From contig CATQJL010000112.1 of the NCBI GenBank assembly GCA_958299035.1, positions 81,424,636 to 81,488,635 of the forward strand: a stretch of DNA of 64,000 nt, in the 5' to 3' direction. Made by a program: the position numbers and the translations under genes. Shown in pieces: positions 23,687-37,474 of this stretch; position 1 is the stretch's first letter; each line of letters starts with the position of its first letter. The DNA comes from Cylicocyclus nassatus. Its lineage: Eukaryota > Nematoda > Chromadorea > Rhabditida > Strongylidae. The notes beneath the pieces are model-generated. The model had not been told where the DNA came from. It made no database searches and worked only from the letters and a program-made list of their open reading frames with translations.

Positions 23687-25667
23687 TCAGCAGGGTACTC
23701 TGTAGCTGTCGTACGAGCGGCCTGTGGAGAAGTTGATGACGTCTACCATGTAGAAGATATGCACTCCAGCGGATGTTACATGTAAATTGCCGTCCTCTGT
23801 TGGAACTACAGGCATCGTTCCACAACACGTTCCTGCACAGGTACGGCGTGTGCAAACGTCTGCGAATGCATAGGCATGCATGAAGGTGTAGCCAGTCACA
23901 TTGTAGACCTTTCCAATGTAGAGTTTGCCGCCTGAAAAAGCACTTGTTTTGTGCGGTTATGTATTGCATTGGGCTAAGTCTCAACTGTGAATAAATTTCG
24001 CAACCACTTATGCATTTGCCGAAAACCTCAAGATAAATCGCACACCCATTTTTATAGTGTTCGCCTCCCTGATACAAGACAAAATATTCGAACTGATTCG
24101 CTGTCTTGTGAAGGTTTCTTTCTACTTTTCCGGCATCCTTTTTTGTCATAAGAAAATTGAAATTGCGTTGTGAAAAGACATCTGCTCAGACAATCGCCAG
24201 GAGAAGGCGGTCCCGGGAAATGCGCGTTGATAAATTTACGCACTATACTTGAAAATTTTTATAGAATTGAAAACTTTTCCAGTGCCGCATGTTGATCCTT
24301 TCCTTACTCTCATCTTTGCAGGCAGATCGCTGTTTTTCGGTCGAAATGGAAAATAAATAAGCGGTCTTGCTGAAGCTCGGGTCAATTTTCGAAATTCTGC
24401 GAGAAGTATGCAAAACATCCTTCATTTTCCCAGTCTCCGCCTACCCTAGCGTATTGTCTGATTACTTGTGTTTTGAAAAGCAGTGAATTGCTCAATGTAC
24501 GGCCAACACATACTACGGAGTAGTCAGAAAAGGAACTCCGATTTTAGTACAACGAAAAGATTGAAATATGCAGTTTAGGGCATTTTGCAACTTGCGCCTG
24601 GACTCACCTAGCGTCTGCAGTTTTTTTTTCAAATTTTAGTCTATTGTAAATCTGGACGTTAAGCCATCTAGCTTCTACTATCTCAAATTCCAAGAAGTCT
24701 GTACGCTACTTGTAGAAGTCAATATCTCACTTGCAGTTGTGAATACAGGAAGTGATGAACAGCCTGGCTGAGGTTCTCTAGCGAAGAGGAACCTGAAATA
24801 GCTCAGTTTTTGCGGTTTAACATGGTTTTCATTGCTTTGTAATGGTCATTTTTTTCTAGAATTACATGATGTTAATCTAGCATTTATCTCTAACTACTTC
24901 TTGCTGATGGATGAAACGCAGTGATGGTATTAGAAATCATCAAAAACGTAGATTTAATGGTGAGATTATTAAGATGAAATAAAAATTACTTGTAACGTGG
25001 TTCCGTTTCATCCGCAAACAGCGAAGCGTTTTCTGAGAAGAAGTCCCTTCTAGCATAACAGAATTTATAGATAGTAGTCACGTTTTGGTCAAACACTCCA
25101 TCAAGTTCAGCTTCGTTCTGATTTATCACTAGTTCGGAGATATTTTGAGGATTTTCGACTTTTGATGCAACCGGAAGAGGCTGCTGACAGTTTGGAATCA
25201 CAAGTTGGCGATCAATGCTGTACACCACTCCGGTTACGTTTTGAGTTTCAGAACCATTCTTGTAAATAGTGCACACACCCTAAAATTGATAAATTCCCTC
25301 TATGCAACAAGTTCGAAAATTCGATTGTTTAGAAAGAAAGATGGGGAAAACCGTGATGAGCTGGACGAAATGGGCAAAGGTGCAGTCAGGCTCTTCGTAG
25401 CACACTTGAAGGCATTCCGGTTCACTCTTTTTCAGCATTTCATACTTGACGCTTGCAACAAAATCTCCCTGGTGTGGAGTAAAGGTACAACCAGACGCTT
25501 GTTGGACCTGCAAATCAAGCATGACAGCACTTTTTTTGTTACTATTATCTGCACTGATGATTTTCTAACCGCTCAAAGTTTCATCGAATAAAATTCTCGG
25601 CAACTTTATTTACCTGCATTCCAATCAAGGGCAACATCAGAGTACTGAGAAAAGTCACGAAGCACAT
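23687..25667 (-). CDS. Secreted PAN/apple-like protein, paralogue B (spliced, partial model)
   Basis: The exon structure equals that of paralogue A. Exon 1 is 25667-25614 (signal peptide MCFVTFLSTLMLPLIGMQ), exon 2 is 25507-25352 (PAN core, CLQVC and DCTFAHF), exon 3 is 25279-24990 and the last exon is 23931-23687 (ends YRVPC). Exon lengths 54, 156 and 290 are identical in both genes and splice dinucleotides are conserved. A likely middle exon near 24020-24160 reads MTKKDAGKVERN then NGCAIYLE and stays open here, unlike in A, but its splice phases did not fit and I leave it out. Compared with A, the first 60 residues of exon 3 carry only three silent changes, while the remaining 37 residues carry about 13 replacements. 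The product is presumably secreted; its role is unknown. Confidence 0.68.
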
Positions 25668-25879
25668 GATCACAACGTTTGATTTCCTGCAAAAAAAAAC
25701 CTTTGCCTGGTCAGTAGCTCAAAGTTTTGCCTTGCAAAGCACACAATTTTGCTTACTGTATGCTTTCACCAGCGTGCTAAAGAAAAGGTTTAATGCTTTG
25801 AATAAACGACACAAACTAGTAAAAATGCTGTTTGTGGAATTGTTTGAATTTCTAGAGAAGACTACTGATTGCCAGTGTA

Positions 25880-26054
25880 CCATTTGATTCAACTAGCTTG
25901 TCATCGGCAGAGGAGGGGCTTCGTGACCTAATTAAGGCTAGATAATGATCAGAGAGCATAGCGCGAGAGAGACGCAGGTGCGTCGCAGGCGCGAGGGGCC
26001 TCAGTTAGATCACAAAACCCCGCCCTAATGATGCCAAGCCAGTTGAATCAAAGG
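25880..26054. mobile_element. Small MITE (CCATTTGATTCAACT ends)
   Basis: Inverted ends CCATTTGATTCAACTAGCTT and AAGCCAGTTGAATCAAAGG lie next to TA dinucleotides on both sides. It is a relative of 9282-10193 and 30412-30566. The inside is G/C-rich with GCGCGAGAGAG. The corresponding unit A site near 4150 has no such sequence. Confidence 0.7.
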
Positions 26055-26470
26055 TTACATTTCAAACAGTTCGTTATCGTTGCTTATGGGCTGAACAGCA
26101 TAGAAAGCTTTTAAAAATTACAAGACTGCTTGAGCTAAAAAAGGAGACTTGCAGTTTCGCAGGAGTGGTAGATTATAAATTGGTGGGTATTTGCAATTTT
26201 CTAAATAAGAGCGCAGTTTTCATTACGCGCTTTGGCTCAGGGCTTAGAGGAAATTAGAAACATAGCGCTTGCTGAGCGAAATCAAACAATGTCCCTAAGC
26301 GTCGAAAATCTTGTAAATCCTGAATCAGTTTTTTGGCAAACACAAAACTAATACATGATTATCTATTAGTGTTTGATCAATATCTGGATTTTATGGTAAC
26401 CCCATAGACACTTTGGCAGTTCAAATGCTTCACAAGTTATTAGAGAAGAAACGGATATATATAGTGAGAC

Positions 26471-26828
26471 CAGTGGCGTACCCAGGGTTTTCGTTTGGTG
26501 GGGGGGGGGGAGGCGGGGGAGCAGCAGCACGCACGAAAATCTTTGTGGTATGCTCCCAAAATTTTGGCGATCCCATAACCGCGAAATTTCAGAAAAAGGG
26601 AGAGTGCCGCCAGCACGCCCCAGAAAAATTTTTTTTCACAAGACTAAGTTGAATTTTGAAGTTGAATTTAAAAAAATACTTTAATTATTTACAAATGTAA
26701 ATAAGTGACTTGCACACTTGCATAACCCATGTAAGTTACTTTCAAAAATTTCGCGACCCATTGTCGGGAGAAGGACTGCCCCTCCCCCCCCCCCTCCCCT
26801 CCCGACAATGGGTCACGGTACGCCTCTG
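26471..26828. mobile_element. hAT-type MITE (CAGTGGCGTACCC ends), unit B copy
   Basis: The ends are CAGTGGCGTACCCAGG and GGTACGCCTCTG. The 8-bp flanks are AGTGAGAC (26463-26470) and AGTGAGAT (26829-26836), one mismatch. The inside has an 11-base G run (26500-26510) and a C-rich hairpin built on CCCATTGTCGGGAG near 26757-26815. The orthologous unit A copy is 4388-4719. Confidence 0.78.
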
Positions 26829-26836
26829 AGTGAGAT

Positions 26837-29800
26837 AGAACCCTAAGACAGCACCCCGGTCTTGCTTTATAAGGAAACGTTTCACATGAATCACCGCACA
26901 TAAGTTTAAAGAGAATCAAAAAGCTTTTGAGGCGAAAATAGAAGAAGTTGTAGGACGTCGAAAACAGCTAAGCTTTTGCTACTAGGGCCTGTTCAGCCGC
27001 TCGGAGCCAACTCAGCTCACTAGACTGAATCGAGGGCGGGGTTTACTTTCATAAGGAGTTGAAGGCGGGACAAGACTTAGGGGACCAATAGCACAATTAC
27101 CGTAACGGTGACAGAAGCTCCTCCTTGCGCTACGCAGTCGAATGGCAAGAATTTTGGCCTTGCACACAAATAGCCGATCAGTTCATTTGAAAGATCGATG
27201 GCCATAGTCCTGAGAAGCAGACGCGATTCATCATATCCTTTTAGGTCTTTTTGACTTCAATATTAGTTGCTTTGGATTAGGTGGGTAGGTACACACCTTG
27301 ATGTTATTAGTTTAGTATTTTTACTAATTTAGTATCAGTAGTAAAAGGAAATTCCAACAGTTACCTTTGACCACCTTTGATTTTATATCTGAATGCGTGT
27401 GAATGCGCACTCTACCCAGATTACGATCCATCTAACGTTGACAATAAGTACGAATTCCTGCAGGATCAATTTTTTCAGCGTTTCTGCGGTTTTCGTTCAT
27501 TTTACTTACCGAGGTGTTATTGATGAGGATTTTACTGTAATTGTATGGAAAATGGCTAACACATTTAGAATTTGTGTGCGAGTATGCGTTGACCACATCG
27601 AGAGACGAAATTAAACAAGGCTTTACTGCTAAAGCTACAAATTTTTTACAATTGCGTAACTGACAGGACGCTTAATGTTTTTTAAGGGTTGATTAGATCT
27701 TCTGTCATATAGGCGCAACTTCTGAGAAGTAACAACACTATGTATGTATTAGGTAACATTTTCTGTCAGCGAATAACAAAATTAGTAGTTATTACACTAG
27801 CATGACCCAAAGAAGTGAACCTTTTTACCATTTTATTATGATTGTACGGTGATGGCAAGAAGCTACCCTTTCTCCCCTTAAAAGAGATAGTTCTCAAATT
27901 ATTCAGATCGTTCGGAAGAGATAAAACTGCATAATGAGAAGAAGTGTACACAATCCAAGCTTCGTTTGACCACGTTTTTGAATATTTTGTGCTCCATTGG
28001 AGGAAATTAGTCTGTGAAGGAGTTTGAAGTGCAGGCTTGCAACTTTTCATATTTTTTGAACTGATCTTTTCTACCAGAATCGATCTATTTTTTGTTATTA
28101 GCATTGACATATTTTGAATTCCGCTCAGACAATTCACGAACTTCCGCAGGATAAGCCAAATTTGCAAATGTTTCGCAGGACTTTGTCTACTATTACAAAA
28201 GTGAAAACCTTCAAAATGAGATTTTCGCAGGATTTTCACATTAGATTGGTTGAAAAGTGGAACTTCCGCGGATTTTTTAGAAAGCTGCGCAAATTCCGAA
28301 AAATGGTTGCGCAGCACTTTGGCCTGCCAGTACTCCCTCAGGCTTTCAAATGTGTTATCTCTTACGATGTTCTCTCGCCAGCAACTAGAGTGCATTGTCG
28401 AACATATACTTAATGCAGAAAAAATTTAGTGAGTCTCGCACAACAGAGTGAGCTTCAAATCTCGCTTAGGTGTTCTCCTTTGCTGTTATGGTTATTCTTC
28501 GGAACTTCCACAGGTGACCCGGCGGAACTTTCCCAACTGCGAACTTTTCGTTCTGCGGAAATTTCGGTCAGTTGTCTGCGTAGTTCTTTAAGCCATTATT
28601 ATTGTATCTATCATGATAAAAGAGGACAAAAGCAACAACTATGCTGGAATTTTTAGGCACATATATGGAGTTCTATGCTATTGTAGTTGGATTTGTGAAT
28701 TCTTTGTACATTTTCTTTTTCAATCAATAACGACTGTAGCTTCTTCCTCTACAATTGAAAAGCGTTGATTGCCGCAACTCTCGCATACTTGGATTTTGGT
28801 AACGTGCGGCGACTCCAGCAAAGTAGTATAGGTCTTTTGCAGAAAGCTGTTACGGACTGACAGTTTTGACAGCTTCTGACTTCTGACTTCTGGCGCCAAT
28901 TTCAAGTGCATCTGTAGTTATGAAAACAGTGTCTTTACCATTTTTTCAAACTTCAAAATTTATTGTTTCGTTTGATGAGAAAAAGGTTTTTAGTTTGTTT
29001 TCCTTATTTGGTTTGTTTTTTAGTCTTATCTTTCACGCATGCGCAAGCATTTGGTCCTAGCATGAAAACAATTGGAGCTAATCTCATAAATAAGATTTTT
29101 CACTATACGTCTCAAGAAAAGGTGCACAGAGTTTGATCTTTAATATCTCTCTTGCTTTTAATGTCTTCCGCCAAAATCTAGGTACCATTTTGTAGCGGTT
29201 TATACTTAGACTAGCAGTATGGAGCCAATCACCGAACGCTATTTATTACTGTAGGATTACGACAGGACGAAAAAGGATTTCGGGCTACTGTATGCCATTT
29301 TTGACCCGGCACGAAAACCAAACAAGCCAAAAACTTTTTTGCTAGCTCAATCAAGTCGTTGATTTCAAACACGAAGTTTGCACTTCCCTGTGGTAATGCT
29401 TTCCAAAATTATTACCAGTAAATTGTAATAAATGTTTTTGTGTACGTCATAAGTGTGATGACAATCTCAGAGAAGCTCAAAAATTCAAAAAGTTGTGTAG
29501 TGAGATCAGCATGCGTGGAAACCCTGCTACAATTCTCCGAATATTTTTTGAACATTCTTTTAGACAGCCTGTTCCAAAACGTTTTCGTGTTCTGAAAGTT
29601 CCTACCGTAGTCCTACATTATCGAGGACGGCGATTTGCTTCAAAATTGCAAATCTGAGTTCAAGCTAGCTCCACGGAATGTTAGCTAAGGATCGACAAAG
29701 GATTGAAGCAAGCATTGATGATCCAGCACAAAATTTATTGGGACATTCTTTGCTATGGGTTGTGCTTCAGAAATCCATTTCTGTATATAGTGCACGCGTG

Positions 29801-30408
29801 TAGCACTTCGCAGGTTGAGCTTCTTTGTCTAGGAACTAGATTGGCAACTCTATGCTGCATTCTCAAGCGGAAGTTGGGTAGTTGTACATCTAAGAAGGTC
29901 CTATGATTCCTCTCCTCACGACTCTTATAAATTATACGATAGTGTAAAGCGAATGAGGAAAATTTGTTTTTTCTTTTAATTTCACGAAAATCTTCGTCGT
30001 TTTATTAGAGCAGTCACAAATAGCACTAATGCTAAAGAAGGTAATACTATGATGCTTTGAGTAATCTCATACACATCATGATAAGTTAAGCCAAATCATT
30101 CTTCCCATAATGAAAGAAAATCAATAGTTTTTCTTGTTCATAAATCTATGGTAAATGCAGCTGCTATTCAACATAGACTTCACGGTCTGTAAGGAGACAT
30201 TGAGACAGAAGAGTTATCGCCGTATGCTCGGACGCCCTATGTATCATGCTGTACGAGCCGGCATGCAGTCTGAAGCTCCGTCATCAAATTGAAGTAGAAC
30301 ATTTTATTCCAACCATTGACCAGTTTCTATCTTCACTCCCAAAAGCGCTAATATCAGATGCCAATAAATCCACTTGATAAATCGCTTTTAATTAGCCTGG
30401 CTGACACG
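26837..30408. other. Duplicated stretch without a resolved gene
   Basis: This is the counterpart of about 5040-9278 minus the foldback element. The 209-codon minus-strand open frame at 27766-28395 is broken in unit A and shows no known domain, so I do not call it a gene. Confidence 0.4.
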
Positions 30409-30411
30409 CTA

Positions 30412-30566
30412 CCCTTTGATTCAACTGGATTGGCGGCCGGAAGGTGGGGCTTCAAGACCTAATTTAGACTAGATGATGATTAGAGAGTACGTTCGCGAGA
30501 GAGGCCCAGGCTGCGTAGCGTGCGCGAGCGGTCGCCTTCCAGCCGCCAATCTCTTTCCATCAAGGG
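30412..30566. mobile_element. Small MITE, intact 155-bp copy
   Basis: It starts CCCTTTGATTCAACTGGATT and ends CCATCAAGGG, with CTA at 30409-30411 and 30567-30569. It is the undisturbed counterpart of 9282-10193 and contains the single ATCTCTTT that is duplicated around the hAT insertion in unit A. Confidence 0.78.
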
Positions 30567-30569
30567 CTA

Positions 30570-33500
30570 TATTAGCAAGGACTCAACGAGGTGTCATGCC
30601 ATCTCGACAACTGAGAAGTCTCAAAATCAAGTCGGAAGTAAATAATCTCACTATATCTGCTGAAACTGCTGAAGGGAAGGTGATTAGTGAAGTGGAGACT
30701 TTCCAAAAAGCGATTATCTAAGCTCAAGACGTTTCCCAATCAAGGAGATTTCTTTTCGGCTAACCGCGTTGAGTTTTACTGAATGCGTGCCAAAATAAAT
30801 GATTTAGACATCAGTGCCGAAAGTCTCACCTTGGCTATGTAGTTTTTTGATCCCCACCGACTCCTATTTCGCAAGCATGGAGGGCTATGGATGCTACCTC
30901 TTATGTCTACTGCGGAAACCCAACAAGGTTACATGATTATTCATCTAAACCATGCAAAGTCTTTCTTATAAGCAAAGCGTTCTTTACTTCTCAGCTTTCG
31001 CTGCACTTCATGCCAACACATCAAAATATGCATCTTACTGTAGTGCATCGTTCATAGTCTTCATCTAATAGCCTTTTTGAAAAATCAGTCCTATTGTTGA
31101 GACAAGTGTCATACCAATCTTGGACTGAGATTTTGAAATGCATAGATTGAGATACTAGGCAAAATTGTTTTTCCAGTTACTAGGCAAAATTCATTCTCCA
31201 TAGTTACCTCTGAAGCGAAAAAAAAATTTTGCGCAGCTTACAGCTTCATCAAAAGCTGGATCAGAATCAATCAGATTTCGCGAATGTAAACGTAAGCAGA
31301 TAATTAACTTCTGCACTTGTGAGCACAAGAGGAAAACAAGACTCTCACATTTCGAGGTTGCTAAAAGGGCCGCGCGAATTGGCATCAGCAGACTAAACTT
31401 CATAGCATAGAACACATTATTTCCTTATGCGTTATAACTTTCTGAATTCCATTATTAAACTGCATCGATAACCAAACATCAAATTCTTCATAAATAACTA
31501 TATGTACCATTTCAGAACTACTATCATGGAAATCACACTCGTGCATTTAACAGAAACGCCTAAAAAATGAAACAGTCTTAGACTCTTTGTTTTCTACGTC
31601 GTTTTAGTTTTTGCACTCTGATAATATCTGCGTGAACTATTTGATGTTTACTATACGGTTAACTCAACTGAAAACTTACTTTTTTGGGAAATCGATACTC
31701 GGTTCATAAAATACCTCTTGCTTTCAGACCTCAACCTTTATGTGTATCATCACAATTTATGCGAATATATAGGAATCCTTTGAAGATCAAGTCTTCCACA
31801 CTCTGCACATTATTACGAAGCTCTTTCGAACCATAAGTGGTTTACAAATTCCGTCACATTTTGGAATGACCCACAAGTCCCGTGGAGTGAAGCACAAACA
31901 CTTCGAGCTGTATCGGATGCAGAATTTCGTCCTCTTTCCAGCTGCGGTATCCACAGTGTAATTCATAATGAGAGTGTGGAGATAAACTTTGACTTTAACA
32001 GCTCTTTGTTTTCACGATGTCAACTTTCGCTTTTCCTAGTTTTTACTGAGGCATGGAGTAGCTTTGATAGCCTGCATGTAGGTCAAACTTCTGTTAATTG
32101 AAGCAGTTTTTTGTAGCTTTGTGTGGTCTGCCTTTTGAACTTTTTAAGATATATTTATTGTCTAACCATAATTTGTGTTCGGTAAATTGCCTTTCCTTGA
32201 CGAAACATGCGAAATTTGCAAAAAATCGCAGTATTTCTTAATTTTACGAGTGCGCTATGACCCATGACTTTCAAGATCTTCATATTTTCAAGCGGAAATC
32301 GCTCATTTACTTTGTAAGATTTAGTGATGATCGAGTGTTGAAGCCTCAGTAATTTGAAGATTTTGCACTGTTTAACGCAGCAGCAGTGTGATTCCAACTT
32401 TTGCATAGTTATTTAGCAAATTTCTGAAAGAGTCAAAGAAAAAAATTTGCCTCAGTTGGCAAAGTTCAGATTGGTTTGCCCTCCCGGCTGGCTAAAGCTC
32501 ACCAAAAGTATCAAACGAAAATCATGAAAATCAGGGAAAAGCAGACTTGGTGAAAATGAAGAGTTGTAACTTCCAGTGATTATCTCAGCATTCCTTCAAG
32601 AAATCAACTTTGAATGAGCAGGTTGAAAACCCGTTCTAAAGTATTTGCTTGTCTTCATTCCGTGCATTTGCCGATGGGTTTAAGAACTGACAACAGAACT
32701 TTTGGAACGATGTACCATTGCCTGTCTTCGATCTTCGGGCCATGAAAGATTTGAAATAGTAGACCTTCTAAATATCGCGCTCCAATTCACAACTGAATGA
32801 ATTCTGAAGACACTTGGGGTGAATCTGATTCTAGTCATGTCTGTTTTCTACGTACGATTTGATTTTGCAGTAGAGACGCAGCGAGAAGTTTGGCATTGCC
32901 TAGCATGCTTTTTTTATCACATTGACAAGATAGAACTATGTTTTCATTTTTTCCTTCCAAACTTTGTAATTAATATTTCTCTTGCTATCAAACACATTTT
33001 GAAACGGAATACATCGGAAAATTCGGAATGATTGTGCGGGTTATGGGTAAGTTCGTTCCCGGAAATGCTTGAAATGAGCACTCGCCGAGCCCTGTGTGGG
33101 CCCTAAACTCAATCCAAAGAAGATACACATTTGCGTTTAATGACGAGAAAAGCATAGATGCGTACAAAATTTAACCAGGAACTACCACTTTAGATTAGCA
33201 AGAAAACAGAAGCTTTTACGGTATCGACCATAGGAAATAGAGATAGCATCTTTTGAGCACAGCTAAGTCGCAAAAGCTCAATGATTATCAAATCTTACTT
33301 ACGAGTTCAGATTCAAATATATATAAAGCAAAAAAGTTTAAAGGCATTAAATTTCAGAATCTGCAAAGTTGTGTATCAGGGTTTTCCGCGCTCTCTGGTT
33401 ATAAGTACTTATTCAACTTTTAGAGAGTTTGTAACGCTTCTCAAACGGTGTAATCTCAATCTCAGGGAACATTGTGAAAACAGTGGTTTCCTTGGCGTAA

Positions 33501-35227
33501 CTTATGAAAGAAGCATTCAGGTAGAGTGCAGAGTCCTATTTAATGTTAGCGGCTCTGGCTAGCATAGTGTGAAAGTTTTCAGGTTGCTTGATTTGCTTTC
33601 TGATGAGAAATAGGGCCCTCAGTTGCTCAGAAACCCTTTTCAGATTTTCTACCGTAATCCAGCAGTAATGAAGACTGGTTGGTGATTCGCTTCATACGGT
33701 AAACTTGAGTTGAAATCAGCACATTATGATTTTTGAAATAAGGCGAAGGCTTCTCATATATGGAAAGTTGTAAGGGATCATTTTTTGATGCATTATATTG
33801 GGACACCAACCCCTTATATATGCACCACGAGTGTCTGCTTTCTAAGTTCTGATGGTTAATTTAATCGTGTCATAGGAGCCAACCCAACTCAGCCAACATT
33901 TGGGTTAATGTTGCATTGCAGCTATTGGGCCAAACATAGCCTCTATCGTGGGATGGAGTCGCTTTCGAATTCGAAAGTAAAATTTGACACCTTACAATTG
34001 GAATTTTGCTTAGATTTTGTTTTTTGTCTGCATAATGATAAGCACATGCACACCTATGGACAATCCTAACAAAACAGACTTGCGAGGTAATCGCGAGGTA
34101 TGTAATCCCATGGTAATATCGGATTTTTTTAATATCTATTATAGAAGTATTGCAAAGTCTCTTAGGAGTCAGCGTCCGAGATTTGGGCGAATGTGTACCT
34201 GTTTATAAACATTAGCTCTGTAAGATGCCTTGCGAAATAGTAGCGGATGTAGTAAGAATACTTTGCTCATACGCAACAAAATTCGCCTGGCAGATGGCCG
34301 TCTAAGTTGAGATTGTATATTCTGCCTATATCTGAGCATAGTTGTGATTGTATATTCTGCCTGTATTTGAGCATTTTGTAACCAAAAAATATCGCGCTTC
34401 TTCAAGAACTCAACTTGTGTTCCACTCCATACGTTATTATGATAATTGCATCATTCTACCGTAATAAATCGTTTCATAGATGTATCTCTAGGAGACCGTT
34501 TTTTCTTACAAAATGTCAAGCAGATTCCAAGAAGAGCCATTGAAAAGCATGATTCGGATAATTCAAGTTAACGCTTTCTCCATAGAGACTCATATGATGA
34601 ATGCATAATAAAATGTTGTGCAGCTTGTGGCTTTACAAAGTATAATAGGGAAAAAATAACACCAATCATGATCGAAGACTGATTGCCCCTTATAAGTATT
34701 TTTCATCATTTTTGCACAGCGACTGCAAGAATAAAGCTTTGATATACCGTCTGCAACTTTCGCAAATAAGACAATAATTTGGAGATGGCTATTCAACGTT
34801 AATCGATAGTCGATCCATTCTCGAGTAGAGATTCTAAGAAAAAAGCAAGAAGAGAAAGAATAAATAAAAAATAGTGTAAAAAATTGTCGTTCGCCAATAT
34901 TCGTCGATTTATAACATTATCGCCCATGCGAGTCGATTAGAAGTTTTTCCAAAATCATCTAAAGGCAAGTTCTTGTAGCGCAAAGTAGCTCCTTACACAC
35001 GATACAAAAAACAGTTCCAGCAAAAGAAGAGTGAGTTCACCGTGCAACTCTTCGAAAAAGCCTTTGTTCAATATCTTAGGTTGGCTCGTAATCTATTTCG
35101 CTTTACAGTAAAGTCTAATTTTATTGTGATTAAGCGATATAAAACCGTTTATAAGAAGACTAACCCAGCCGTTTTGCTTTCAAGAAAAACCCAAGGATCC
35201 AACATGCTCAACATTATGTTCCCCATA
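30570..35227. other. Duplicated stretch without a resolved gene
   Basis: This is the counterpart of 10194-17460 minus the 2.65-kb element. Open frames here mirror those of unit A. No domain is recognised and no clear exon-intron pattern was found by eye. Confidence 0.4.
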
Positions 35228-35229
35228 TA

Positions 35230-36152
35230 CTAGGCTGTTGCATAAGTTCTGTCCGATTTGAATTTTTGAGTTTAAAATGTCATAACTTCTTTCAGAGTCA
35301 ACTTTTTTCCAAGGTCTTAGTTTCTATGTGTTGAGCAGTCCCTTGGCTAAAAAATGCATATTGAGATCTGCGCAAATCTTTGTTAAGGAAGAACCAAGAA
35401 TGCAAAAACTTCGCAGCGTTTTTCTTCGAATCTGTCTTTTTTGCATGGTAACGCTCCCTTATGAAAATTGATAGGCATCTTTTCTAATAATGGATGGATA
35501 GAGAAATTTTCGTAGATTATTATGCAACATAAAAGAGCCCATAGGGTTTGCGCTGCCGAGAGATTTTTTTGACCGAACAAAAAATTAGCCACTTTTTTAC
35601 CTCGCTTCAGCACATGTGTGCATGCCTATTTATGAACTACGAACGTTTTACAATTGACGTGAGCGCCGAAAAGGAATTGGTGGATGGGCCCTGTTAGCTC
35701 TTGCTTTGCCCTAGCACCTCCAACTTTGAGCTTGTCGATTACTTCTATTCGCAGAAAGTTATTGCTTGTAAAACATCTATACCAAAGATTTATGTTCGAG
35801 GATAAATTTCACTAGCAAGACGTATTCTTCATGGGACCGAACTTCTGCATATACTAGCATTCCATACCCTTATTCCGAAGCCAATGAAAGAACCTGACTT
35901 GAAGAGCGCATTGTGGAGATATCCTCGCAAGGACATATTTCTAGGGATAGAACGTACCTCGGCCACTTAGAGATTTTAGGCCTGTGATCTCCGTACACTA
36001 AGAATTTTATTGAATTCTGGTATGCTTTAGAAAGCGCAAGGAAAGCACTTTTCAATGATACCAACCGTATCGAATTAGAGATGAAATTCTCTTAGAATAG
36101 CTGCTTCAAACATGAGGCAAAAAAATCGGACAGAACTTATGCAACAGCCTAG
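35230..36152. mobile_element. Mariner/Tc1-like MITE, copy 1
   Basis: Perfect inverted ends CTAGGCTGTTGCATAAGTTC / GAACTTATGCAACAGCCTAG extend to about 27 bp. TA is duplicated at 35228-35229 and 36153-36154. The homologous unit A site (about 17465) is empty, so this inserted after the duplication. It is nearly identical to 47472-48395. Minus-strand open frames of up to 76 codons do not resemble a mariner transposase catalytic domain. Confidence 0.88.
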
Positions 36153-36154
36153 TA

Positions 36155-37474
36155 CAGTCGAATCATTTCATACGATCGTGTGTGCATTCTACATGCCGTT
36201 CATCTTTAGCGTCTCCATCCTGGACTTGCAATCGCAAAAACACGAAAGGCTGATCTTTCTCATCGCTTACATCACTTTAAGGAGATTAGTACCTAGAAAG
36301 GAACGAAAACATCAAGGATGCATTGAAAATATTTATACACTGCTGACGAAGGCGCAATATCTTCGGGCGCGAACGCGGCTTTATTAGCCGCAGAGCGTAG
36401 AGACGCAAGATTTACAACAGTGAAAATACGCGCGCGCCGCGTTCGTGCCCGCTTAACTTACTGCTTCTGCGCCTTCGTCACAGGTAGCCTTTACCTGAAG
36501 TGTTGTCCGCTTCAGGAATTCAGGATGGGAATGGCAAAGGTGGACAATGTGTGCAATGCACTTGAACATATGAAGTGATTCCACAGTACCATTCACAATT
36601 ACCCCTTTTCTCGATAGCTGGAGATACGAACGATGCTCCTATGGGGTTTCGTACACTGACTTTTTGTTTTCAGAAAAGATTCGTAGTTCGAAAGACTTAT
36701 ACTAGAGACAGCCAAAATTGTTTCAACAAAAGTAATGCCATCTTTTGTTTTCTCAAATTCGAACCACGCAGAACAAAGCAGCAAGTGTTCATAAAAATGT
36801 CTGATGTGAAGAGTGTTTGAGCAAGTCGGTATTAGAAACACAGGTTCTAAATTTTATTTTCAAAATTCGTTTGTTTGCCCTTAAATACAGGCTTCAAATG
36901 TTGGCTTCGAACTTCGGTTGGATGTGACTTTGTCAAAGTGTTCGCACGCCTTCTCCTACAACATGTGCGCCGAAGCTTGCTTGAGAGGTAGAATGATGGT
37001 TTATGATAACCCTCGTCAGCTCAGTTAAGCAAAGCTGACCCCATAAGAACTGCGTAAGTTAAACTTATGGCCGCTCATTTGGCCATGGGTTAAGGTGGCA
37101 ACCTGAACTGTCAGTAGACCCACCGGTCAAGTGCCACGGTCAGCTCAACGTGCTACCAGTAAGTTGAAGGAATGTCGTAAGCTAAATTGACAGAGTGTTA
37201 TGCTCGTAAATAACTTCAGCAGAAATCTTTAACTGTTTTCCAACGACAAGGAGCAATTGGTATTTTCTCTTGAAATCGGCTGCCATTTACTTAGCCTACT
37301 TGATGACCATAAAAATAACATCAGTCACCTTTCTAAAATCATTTCTACTTAGCAGCCTTTACTATGAAAAAGACAAACAGAGGTAATGTGCAAAAGCGGA
37401 GAATAGGCCAAAGATCCTGTAAGTGGCTCGTAAGTAACTTACTGGACTTTCGAAATGTGGGTACGAGGATTAAT
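36155..37474. other. Duplicated non-coding stretch
   Basis: This is homologous to about 17470-18979. It includes a CGCGCGCCGCGTTCGTGCCC segment near 36429, also present in unit A at about 17748, that stands out as GC-rich. I see no gene. Confidence 0.4.

Noticed and set aside
27766..28395. 209-codon minus-strand open frame
   Set aside because: Broken by stops and indels in unit A, with no recognisable domain. The long frame in an A/T-rich sequence seems accidental.
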